A stretch of DNA of 64,000 nt from Volvariella volvacea V23 (taxonomy: Eukaryota; Basidiomycota; Agaricomycetes; Agaricales; Pluteaceae). Each line of letters opens with the position of its first letter. Position 1 is the first letter of the stretch. Made by a program: the position numbers and the translations under genes. Below, piece by piece: positions 1-9,815 of this stretch. The notes under the pieces are model-generated. The model did not search any database, was not told where the DNA came from, and saw nothing but the letters and a program-made list of their open reading frames with translations. The stretch is taken from positions 127,790 through 191,789 of the forward strand of contig KB722738.1 in assembly GCA_000349905.1 (NCBI GenBank), given 5' to 3'.

Positions 1-3000
1 GCCCGCCAATCCTCCGTCTCTTCACAAGACCTTGTAGAACGATCCACACCTTACGAGAAATTAAGCGCTAATTCACGATCTCCAATGGCCTCACCGAACA
101 CACTTCTTCGAGGAATCTCGGCGCCAAACACTAATCCTGCTCTCACTGCCACTGGGATGGAGTTCAATAAATTCAAGATGCAAAAAGCAAGGCAAGAACG
201 GGAGCAAGCATACGAGAACTTTCAACGCCCACGCCCACATTCACCTGACGCCTCCATTTCAACAGCAGATTCCTCCACCCTGTATGAAGAAGCGACTCCC
301 TACGCCCATCCCTCCAATATACCTGTCACACCGCAAGCCCCTCGTCTTCGTAGGAGCGAACACTCATCCAGGGGCTCTGATACAGACTCGGGTCATGGGC
401 ACTCCATGGGGCACTTACCTCCAGTTACACCGAATAGCCATCCACCCACTACGCCCAGTTCGCGACCAATGTCAACTATGACTGCACGATCCGAGGCTAG
501 CCGTAGTTCCCGATATGCCTCCTCCTATACACCCTCTGAAGCGCATTCCAACCTCTCGTCTCTGTACTCGAATCGATTTCCACAGGGCATCAGAGACCCA
601 CATAACCTACCAAGGCCCAGTGATGATCAAGTTGATGCCATGTTCGAAGAAGTAATGCGGACTCGTGATATACCCCACCAGATAAATATACCAAGGGATC
701 AGAAGTGGCAGATAGTACTGAATGATTTGCAGATGAAGCGGAAGGAGAGTGAGCAATCTAGGCGTCATGGGGAGCCCGGCCAGCCACAACTGGTTGAACT
801 GTCACCTGAATGGTACATTAAGAAGTTCGTCGACAAGACAATTACACCTAAGCAGGTTCAAGGGCTTGCCGTGCAACTTAGAGGTGGAGAAGTTGGGTAA
901 GTATGTTAGGTTTATGTGTCATGAGTCTTTAATTCAATCCCTTGTCAAGTTGGTTCATTCACTTCCTGGAGACGAGCGGGACAATAGTCCTGGCCCAAGC
1001 ATTAACACAGATAAGTCGCAAGGGTGATTCTCGGTGAGTTGAGAATAGTTGAAGTGTATATCCAAGCTTATATCGCCCTCTCCTCGAAGTCGACAATCAG
1101 ATATAGACTTGGAGTGTGAGATTGTCAAGTGCTTGCGGCTTATTCTAAATCAGCCAGTATGTCGTTATGAAATTTCCTGAATCTCCACTAACGTTGCTTA
1201 GCATGGAGCCCGTGAAGCACTCGCTCATGACCGGCTTATCGCTCAAATAGCATCAGCACTTAATACCCCGCATTTACCTACGCGCAAAACAATATTGGAG
1301 ATTCTTATATTGGCGTGTTACCACAATGAAGGAGAAATCCTCCAAGCCGTTGTAGCAGCACTCGAGTCCTTGAGCTCTACGAATGGCGAGGGCAACAACC
1401 CTTATGCCTATTGGTTCAAGACGATGGAAGCCTCACTTGCTGGCAGAGGTAGAATGGGAAGTTTGGTAGGTGCAAGCGAAGAGGTAAGGCGGGCAGGGGG
1501 AGATAGCATTCTAAATGACTATGCGGTACGTCCTGTCGCGATCGCAGCCAAGTTGTCCTCTCATATAAATACTCCTCAAAGATGTCTTGTCTCTTCCTCA
1601 TCAATGGAATTATGGGTCAAATAGATGACCTCCAGTTGCGCATCCACCACCGCTCCCAAATGGAAGCAGCGGGCTTGGATACAATACTCGAACTCTGTTA
1701 CGGGTTCGGAGTCGACTCAATAGAGACCCAACTGAAGATCCTTCAGGAAAAGTTAGATGAGGATGAACAAAAACTTCGTGAGGAATTGGATCGAGCAATC
1801 TTGAACAACTTGAAAGACCCTCAAGACGTGTACAATGCCATTGCTTCAAAAACTAAAGACACAAAGGCCCGGGATTACTTCCTTTCGATGATGCAGCACT
1901 TGCTGTTAATCCGAGAGGATGATGTGACGATGACACGTTATTATCAGCTCCTAGATTCCCTTGTCNNNNNNNNNNNNNNNNNNNNNNNNNNNNNNNNNNN
2001 NNNNNNNNNNNNNNNNNNNNNNNNNNNNNNNNNNNNNNNNNNNNNNNNNNNNNNNNNNNNNNNNNATGTGGTACTGGACAGGAAGCTTAGCAGAGCAGAG
2101 CAACGACTTGGGACGTCTGTCGAACGCATCATCAACCAGTTCAACGAGATTGATAGGTCTCACGCCGCGCAAGAGGAAGCCGCTGCTGCTCGCGCCTTGG
2201 CTGCCAGACTGCAGTTGGAGAAAGAAACATTGGAGGCGGAGATCGCTCAGGGCCAGGATGGATTGGTGGGTCGTCTCAAGATTGAAATGATCAAGTTGGA
2301 AGAAAAGCTAAGCGTATCGAGGGAGACGACAGGGAGGCTGCAGAACCAGTTGCACACGCAGCGAGAAGAGTATGAAGAGAGGATTGCACAACTTGAAGCC
2401 CAGATCATGGAGTTGTTCAAGATGTTCAAAGAGTATGGTAGCGGCATACAATCTGTGCTGGAGAACGGTACAGCGGCGGTGGATAGGAAGGCATTGATTG
2501 AAAATCTAGAGAGGCAGTGGCAGAGGCGCCAGACCATCAATATACTAGAGGGTAGGGGCAGTACTAGGCGGAAGAAGGGCAAGGCTGGGGCAGCTGAAGG
2601 TGACGATGGCGAGGAAGAGTCGGAAGAGGATGTGGACGCAACACCTGGAAGGTCAGGAATCAAGCGTTCCAAGGCGTCCGTTAGAAAGTCGAAGACACCA
2701 AAGACTGGTAAAGTTATTGTGGGAGAGGACGGGCGTGTTTCACAGTTTATGGATGCCGAGGACGCTGATGCCGATGAGCAAGTACAGCAACAACTGGCAG
2801 CTGGTGCACACAGCGTGAGTCCTGAACGATGGGCTGCATATATAACATTAATTTATATCGTGTCCAGTATCCTCCTCCTGGTGCTTCCGGGTCTATTTCA
2901 AGTTCAAGGAGCGTTCGTGGCTCTCCAAGGAGAAACAAAACCCAACTCAGGTCAGATACGCCGTCGGGTAAAGCTGCTCTGCTGCTTGCTCCTCATCTCG

Positions 3001-5971
3001 AGGATAACTCCGATTTCAGCCAGCCATCCTCACCCGGCTTCAACGACGATGACAGCGATCTCAATCAGTCTGGGAGGAGCAACTTCACCACACTCACGGA
3101 TGATACCCAGCATACCTCCATTATTTCAAATGGTTCTGGTCCTGGTGTGAATGGCAAGCCTGCACCTCAAGGATCTTTCGCTGAGCAGCTCAGCAAACAC
3201 TTCCTTGCGCGTGGTATGACACTACCGTCAAATAATTCCAGTCCGATGGGTTCACCTGGTATGCCTCCACTACCCAGCGAGGCAGGTGCCACTTCAGAGA
3301 GCGGGTCTATCCCCACCAGCATCACTGGAGACGCTCCTCCTCCCCCGCCTCCACCACCACCACCTCCTCCTCCTCCTCCTCCACCACCTCCACCTCCTCC
3401 ACCACCGCCCCCGCCACCGCCAGGTGCACGGATTGGTGGGTTTGGGGGGACCCCCACCGCCGCCACCTCCTCCGCCACCGCCACCGCCACCGCCGGGTGG
3501 ATTACCAGGGTCTGGTGCACCCCCGCCTCCTCCGCCTCCGCCTCCTCCACCGCCAGGGGGGGCTTGGGGGGGCTTGGAGGACCCCCACCGCCGCCACCGC
3601 CGCCTCCACCAGGAGGGTTCAAGGGACCGATCATGTCTGGCGTGGGTTCACCTCCACCGCCTCCACCACCACCAATGGGCGGTTTCCGTTCGAACCCTGG
3701 TTCTGCACCAGGCTCTGCTCGACAGTCATTCTTGGGTGCAGGAAGCTACGGTGCCAAGCGTAAAGAACTGGCCTTTACGCCTGGTGTTAAGCTTAAGCAA
3801 TTGCAGTGGGATAAATTGGCTCATCAAAATGTCGGAAAGACGTTATGGAACGATGAGGACGAGAAGAAGGAGTTGGAACTTATGAATAAGTTGTTCTCAG
3901 ATGGTGTGTGGAAGCAGATGGAGGAGGACTTTAAGGCGAAACAGATGGTCATTAACCTTATGGGTATGTGTCACAATTCGCATGAATTGATAATATCAGT
4001 TGTATCCGTTTGCACGCGACTGAGCTCTTCATTTTTCCCTATTTAGCCCGACAGAAGCGGGCTGAACTCAAGAGTGTCTTGGATCCTCAGACCAAGAAAC
4101 GAGTTGGTGGGTCCTGGTTTTTCGAATATGATTTGCCAGTGGCTAACATATTTCCCCAAGAAATTCTCATCCAACGTGTTAAGAAGCTCCAGCCAGAGGA
4201 AATCGCTCGCAAGATCGAATACTTCGATCCGGAAGTGTGCACACAGGTGTTCCTCAGCGAATTGAAGCCCATTCTTCCATCTCCAGAACAGGTATCTCTG
4301 ATAGTCGCGACTGCTTGATTTATGAGCTAAATGTATCCGGAATCAGATTGGCAAACTGAACGTGTATCGCAATGCGCCTCCAGAAGAACTTGCAGAACTG
4401 CACCCGTCAGATCGGCTAATGGTTCAACTGATTCAAATTAATCGTATTGCACCTCGTATTGAGTGCATGCTTTACAAGTGTGCCTTTGAGGAACGATGGT
4501 CTCTCTTGGATGAGGTAAGTGCATCTTTTTTGGAATGAATGTATTCTGGCTAACCTCTATTCTTCAGGGTGCAAGAAAACTGGCTGAAGCTGGGCATGCA
4601 CTAATGGGAGCTTCACACTTCAAGGAACTGCTGAGCGTACGTTTGTAATCCTCATCATACTTCTTTTTGGTACTAATAAATAACGTAGCTCATCCTTCTC
4701 ATCGGAAACTACATGAACAACGATAATATTAAAGGTGGCGCCTACGGTTTCCGAGTGAGCAGTATCAACCGTGTAAGTATTACATTCAACTTGGCACGTG
4801 CCTAAAATTCATACCGCATCCACTAGTTGGTGGACACAAAATCCGTGAATAACACCACGCTTCTCCATTTCTTGGAGCGTACGGTCAGTCAGCATTTCAA
4901 GCCTATGGAGGCATTCCTAGAAGAGCTCGTCACACCTGCCGACGCTTATCGAGGTAATTGCATCGTATTCTCCCTGAATGTCCGGCGCTAATACTCTAAC
5001 AAGTCAACTTGAACGACTTGAGGAAAGGGCTCGTTGAACTGCGTGATGGATTGAAAGTGCTTCAAAAGGAACTGAAGGATCACTTCACTGATGTTGCTGA
5101 GCACGATTTGTATGCCAGGCAGATGTGGATGTTCTACAAGAAGGCGTCATCCCGGGTTGAAGACCTTGTTCAGGATGTGGCTAATGCCGAAACTATCTAT
5201 ACGGAAGTCAGCGGCTATTATGGTGAAGATAACAAGGACATATCAACTGCAGAGTTTTATGGGATCTTCAAAACATTTATTACCTCTTATAAGGTGAGCG
5301 TTAGGAACGCTTGGTAGAGATGCGCAACTGACCTAACTCGGCCGTAGAAATGTAAAGGAGACAACGAAGCCGCATTGGAAGAGAAGCTCGCCGTGGAAAA
5401 ACGAAGAAAAGCCCAAGAGGCGTTCCGAGAGGCAAGACAAAAGAACGCAGATGCTGCTCAAGACGAATCTTCCGATGTCCTCGACAACCTCCTTCAAAAG
5501 CTCAAAAACGGGGATACTGTTTCATCGCGAAGAAAGAAAAGACCTCCCAAATCTTCAGATACACCTATCACACCCTTACGTTTGGATACCAGCACTCTGG
5601 ATGCTGGCGATCTTGCTCGTGATCTACTGGCTCAGCTGCATTCGGATGGACTTGGGCCCAAGCCATCCAACACACCCCCCTCTCCAACGCTTTCGGCTGC
5701 TGCGAGACGAGCAAAGAGGAGAGCAGATAAAGCTTCTGCCTCTGCTTCGCTCAATGGCAGTCATAGCGAGTTACCCACTTCACCGTTATCCTCGGAAATC
5801 ATATTGGAACACGAACCTTCAGATGTTGAACAGCTTGAAGTACCTGATCTGAACCAAGACCAGGAACCGGACAACAATGACAAGGACCCGGAACGTACGG
5901 AAGATGTATTTGGCGCCGTTCGCGAAAATGGAGCCCACGATAACAATCATCCAACCACACCCACTCCATAG
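1..5971 (+). CDS. BNI1: Formin (GBD/FH3-FH1-FH2-DAD), 5' end outside window
   Basis: Actin-nucleating formin of the fungal Bni1/SepA type, which assembles actin cables at hyphal tips and septa under Rho control. The frame is open from base 1, so the N-terminus is missing. Exons read as 1-896, 950-1033, 1090-1156, 1202-1525, 1582-2814 (with a 100-N gap), 2868-3963, 4047-4291, 4347-4514, 4568-4636, 4689-4772, 4827-4953, 5004-5293 and 5348-5971. Domains in order: Ser/Pro-rich leader; GBD/FH3 repeats (about 620-1960); coiled coil (2070-2440); polyproline FH1 (3336-3640); FH2 (3760-5300), with the GNYMN motif and the following GFRVSSINRL-DTKS block; and a C-terminal autoinhibitory DAD, DNLLQKLKNG followed by SSRRKKRPP. 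DAD plus GBD implies Rho-relieved autoinhibition. The FH1 reading frame is disturbed between 3444 and 3572. Family assignment is very sure; the ortholog name is by family only. Confidence 0.96.
1966..2065. other. Assembly gap (100 N) inside the formin
   Basis: Exactly 100 N, the usual placeholder for a gap of unknown size. It lies between the formin residues LLDSLV and VVLDRKL, in the link from the FH3 region to the coiled coil. The real exon bases around it total 1133, which is 2 modulo 3, so the missing coding length should be 1 modulo 3. Confidence 0.97.
3336..3660 (+). repeat. FH1 polyproline / CCN trinucleotide-rich tract
   Basis: CCT/CCA/CCG codon runs encode the formin FH1 profilin-binding segment. 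The first block is 29 consecutive prolines (3336-3422) in the main frame. Blocks of 15 (3451-3495) and 12 prolines (3520-3555) lie in the +1-shifted frame. The main frame resumes at 3582. G homopolymers at 3444-3449, 3556-3562 and 3566-3572 separate the blocks. Confidence 0.9.
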
Positions 5972-6702
5972 GATGTATGGAGGCTTCTTTGATCTACGAC
6001 GCTCCCTTTTATATTGTATCGCATCGCTCTTCAAGTCTCAATACCCACACATATCACTCATAGAACCATCTTCGGACTTTCCTTATGCTTTCGTCCTCAT
6101 CTCCTATCCCAATCGGCCGGTTTATTGTGGTTACATCGGTACACTCCTTTCTGTGTTTTACTTCCAATCGTGCAATCCCTCTCATCATTAGTATGCACTT
6201 AACAACAATCAGGTATATCATTACGGGGAGTAGTTGGCACTCCGGGAGTTGCCCCTACGTTGTCTATTTTTCGTTCAGCCTCACATTAATTGCCACATGC
6301 ATCCCAATCACCTATAGCCACGCTGTATTCGTCTTTTGATCCCAACTGCATTTTTCTTCTTTCGCGTACGAGTGGGATGTGAGCATTGTGAAAGTTCCAA
6401 TGGTTTTGCCAATGTTGCTACTAGCAAGAACTTGGCTACGGGCTAATGTGAATTATTACGCACCTCACATTTGTCTTCATGGGCGCTTAAGGCAGGGCAA
6501 AAGAGGGTGCTACAATGCCAAGCCCAATGTATAAAGCGCCAAGAAAATTGCAAGACTATAACAACCTGCTCGGGCGAGAAGTCGACTACCAACTCCTTTC
6601 ACCTCATCTTTCCGTTGCTCGCTCATAGAGTGTATCTCATCGTTCATTCTTTTATTGAACACAGTCCTGCTAGTAATACAGCCTACGCCTAAAACAATCA
6701 TC
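5972..6702. other. Intergenic: formin 3' region and promoter of the PEBP-like gene
   Basis: No gene recognised. Pyrimidine-rich sequence follows the formin stop. A TATA-like GTATAAAG near 6526 lies about 175 bp before the next start codon and is a plausible core promoter element. Confidence 0.5.
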
Positions 6703-7819
6703 ATGTTCTCCAAGCTCCCTGTTCTTGCATCTCTTGCACTCGTCCCCTTCGTCGCAGCCCAAGGCGGAGGAAACGCAGCTGACAACGTTGCGCTCGAACT
6801 CGAAGCCATCAAGGCGCATTTCGAGCAATCCCACTTGGTTCCCGACCTTTTGGAAGAATTTGACCCTGTCGCCCTTCTTACCCTCAATTACGAAGGAGTT
6901 GGAGACATCACTCCCGGACAGGCCTTGACTAATGAGCGTACGTATACGTCCCCTTGATGACCTCGGAGTCGCATCGAGTACGCCGTTTGCTGACATTGTT
7001 TCGAATTGACATCGGAATTCGTTGGACCAGAGGTCGGCCCGACACCAGTAATCACCATCACTGCCCCAGAAGGCTCGGATTTGGAGGGCAATTATACGAT
7101 TGCTATGGTCGATGCTGGCCCGGTTGGGAGTGACATCTCTGCTGGTGTTACCCGCCACTGGCTCGTCAACAGTGTCACTGTCGACGGTATGTGTGGACTC
7201 CTTGATGCCCATGGGTAGTTTGTAAACCTGTTTCGCAGGCACGAGCTTGAACGAAGATGCTGCGGTTGCAATCACCACCTATGCCGGTCCTTTCCCTCCC
7301 GAGGGTGACGGTCCTCACCGCTACGCTATCCTTCTCTACACTCAGCCAGAGAGTTTCTCTCCCCCCGAGGAGTTCGCTCAACCGGACATCGGTGTTTCCG
7401 TCTTTGATGTTCATGCTTATGCTAGGGTACGTGCTCATTTCAATCCTGGCCATGGCACGGGCACCTGAACCCTTTCATTTCCACAGGACAGCGGTCTCGG
7501 CCCGATCGTTGCTGTAAGTTGACCGCAACATTCTGGTCCACATACTGACTCCCGACCCCCGAAATTCTAGGGTACCTACATTACTGTCGAGCGTGGTGAA
7601 CTTGCCAGCTCTCTTCCTGAAACTACTGCCGTTGACACTGCCACTTTGAGTGCTCCATCTCCTTCTGGATCTGCATCGGGATCCTCGTCTGGTTCGGGCA
7701 GCGGATCCGGTAATGCTCCAGAGGCCACCGACGCTGCCGACAGCGACAATGGTGCTTCTGCGCTCAGTGCCGGTCCCTTCTTGGCTTTGGCCAGTGTCGT
7801 TATGATGCTCGTTGCTTGA
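6703..7819 (+). CDS. Secreted PEBP-like protein with GPI-anchor signal
   Basis: Exons 6703-6937, 7031-7186, 7239-7426, 7487-7513 and 7571-7819 give 284 residues. It starts with a signal peptide (MFSKLPVLASLALVPFVAAQ). The body matches the phosphatidylethanolamine-binding fold: a TPVITITAP strand, YTIAMVDAGP at the place of the usual YTLVMVDPDAP, RHWLVN, and the late GPHRYAILLY motif. A Ser/Gly/Ala-rich tail follows, then a hydrophobic C-terminus (PFLALASVVMMLVA) typical of a GPI-anchor signal. The protein is therefore probably displayed on the plasma membrane or wall. The canonical ligand loop DPDAP is changed to DAGPVG, so lipid or anion binding may be altered. Fungal PEBPs are otherwise often cytosolic protease inhibitors or Ras-pathway modulators; the role here is unknown. 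Confidence 0.85.
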
Positions 7820-8198
7820 ATGTGATGATATCTAGGACTACGTTCATTCCACTCGTTTACATATCACTCAGATAATTTGGGAATAATATACAAGCTAAAA
7901 ACTCCTTGTGCTATCTGTGATGTGAGCACCGCGGAAGACTAGAACATGCGGGTACACATGATGAACCAGAGCCAAGGGAGAGCATCGGATGTGTGTCGCG
8001 ATGTGACAAGCCAGGAATTGAATTCATTTCGCTTATTGTCAAGAAACTCAATCATGTGATGTCTCCTTGCAACCGCCTACTTAAGGAGGGCTAATTTCGA
8101 ACATATGCCCTTGACGGTTCTTATCATCGTCGACGCCCAATCCTCGAACGTCCTCTCGTCTTCTCTTCCCTACGAGACGTTCTTCGCTCTCCCCAGTC
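7820..8198. other. Intergenic between two secreted-protein genes
   Basis: No gene or RNA seen. It holds the 3' region of the PEBP-like gene and, at 8130-8198, a pyrimidine-rich (CTTC/TCTC) leader just before the next start codon, common upstream of fungal genes. Confidence 0.5.
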
Positions 8199-9224
8199 AT
8201 GTACACTCTCGTGCTTTACGCTCTCGCCTTCCTCCTTAGCTTCACTCATGCTCTCCCCCTGAACTCTGATCTGAAGGAACGAGATGTGTACAATCCCCCA
8301 ATAACTGTTCCTAATGCACAAACTGTTTGGCAAGTCGGGAGTAGGCAAACTGTGACTTGGTAGGTTTGAATACGATCTCTACCCGTGATCAGTCTTCTGA
8401 CAAGTTCCAATATGCAGGGAAACTGCAAACATTCCCCCAGATTCGCAACTTACGAATCCAAGAGGAAGAGTTCTGTTGGGTTGGATGACGCCTGACAGCA
8501 TGAACTTGCAGATTAGTACGTAGAAAGGTCTGGTTGATCCTATCATATGATTGACACTTTCTTTTCCTTGATATTGGCAGATGCTCCTCTAGCTGAAGGC
8601 TTCATGCTGAGAGATGGTCAGGTAGAAATCACCGTGCCCGATTTCCCTCCCCGCGACAATTACATTGTAGTCTGTGAGTACCCATGTTCCTTTTCCGTCT
8701 TGACCCACATGCTAACCAAGCTCCCCCACACGGAAGTAATGGGTGATTCCGGCAACAGCAGTCCAGAGTTCAGAATCGAAGGCGGGACTCCAGAAGGACC
8801 TATCTCATCCCCTGATCCTGCACCTTCTCCTGCCCCGACCTCGTCGCCAGCATCTAGTTCGCCAACACTTATCACAGACCCAATCCCTATCACAGGAACA
8901 ACTATTACAGGGACACTAAGTGAGAGCCCTGAAGGGGTCTTCACGTCATCCACGGCAGACTCCGAAATCAGTACCCCACCGGTCGAATCAACTAGTATCT
9001 CCGTTAATATCACACCTTCCGAGTCTGAGTCTGCAGCCCCAACTCCTGATTCTTCCGAGTCCACAGAGTCCTCATCGTCCTCGTCCACTTCATCGTCGAC
9101 TGGAACAGCAGAGGCTGCAAACAGCGAAGAGACTCCGAGCAGCGCAGCATGGTCTGGTCACCATATCTCCGCCAAGACCATCATTCTCGGCATGGCCACT
9201 TTCAGCCTCGCGCTTGTTCTATGA
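8199..9224 (+). CDS. Kre9/Knh1-like Ser/Thr-rich GPI-anchored wall protein
   Basis: Exons 8199-8359, 8418-8515, 8581-8673 and 8737-9224 give 279 residues. A signal peptide (MYTLVLYALAFLLSFTHAL) is followed by one Kre9/Knh1-type Ig-like domain: W-VGS-QTVTWETANIP, then GRVLLGWMTPDSMNLQI, and finally YIVVLMGDSGNSSPEFRIE, the pattern of the Ser-Thr-rich GPI-anchored family (PF10342). A long Ser/Thr/Pro/Glu-rich stalk, likely heavily O-glycosylated, leads to a hydrophobic GPI signal (TIILGMATFSLALVL). Yeast Kre9/Knh1 act in beta-1,6-glucan assembly; the basidiomycete family is large and mostly unstudied, so the exact role is not inferred. It sits 380 bp after another GPI-type gene on the same strand. 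Confidence 0.87.
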
Positions 9225-9815
9225 TCGTGATGATCGTTCACCCAATAACGTTTGCGTTCACTAGAACGTAAGGTTATCATTGCTAGCGAGCAACCCCTCT
9301 CACGCTGGGATCAAATCCCTACATTCTATGGATTTCTTCTATCATGGACCCAATGGATTCTTACGGCCATTCGAGGAACAATTGCAATGATCTCTAATGA
9401 CATTTACTTGACCCCACGTTCAATGTACTTTTACGCATCTCACGGATTTTATCTTTTGTTCACCCATTCCCGTTCTTGCTTGCTGTCTACGCTTTCTTCA
9501 TTACCCAACTTCTTTTGGATTTTTGCTTTCTCAGTACCATAGTTTTTGTTTTTGAATGATAGTTCTGTTTGTTGTTGGCACTCGGCAGGTGTTGGAGTGG
9601 TGTACTAATAGCATTAGCATGTCAATTGCTATGAATAAGACGACTAGCGGGGGTAAAACAAGAAATATCGAATCCGGGTTCGTATGCAAGAGAGTAAGAT
9701 AAAATAACATATTGACCAAAGGGCCGATTGAAATAGCGAAGCAAGCACTAGCTAGGATAGTCAGGAAAGCACAGGACAGATCACGACGAGTTTTCAAAAA
9801 TGCGGGTGAGCTTTT
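9225..9815. other. Intergenic, convergent 3' regions
   Basis: Lies between two converging genes. Only AT-rich untranslated-type sequence was seen; open frames here have no recognisable protein features. Confidence 0.5.

Noticed and set aside
3167..3634. Poly-glycine protein antisense to the formin
   Set aside because: Pure complement of the polyproline codons of FH1.
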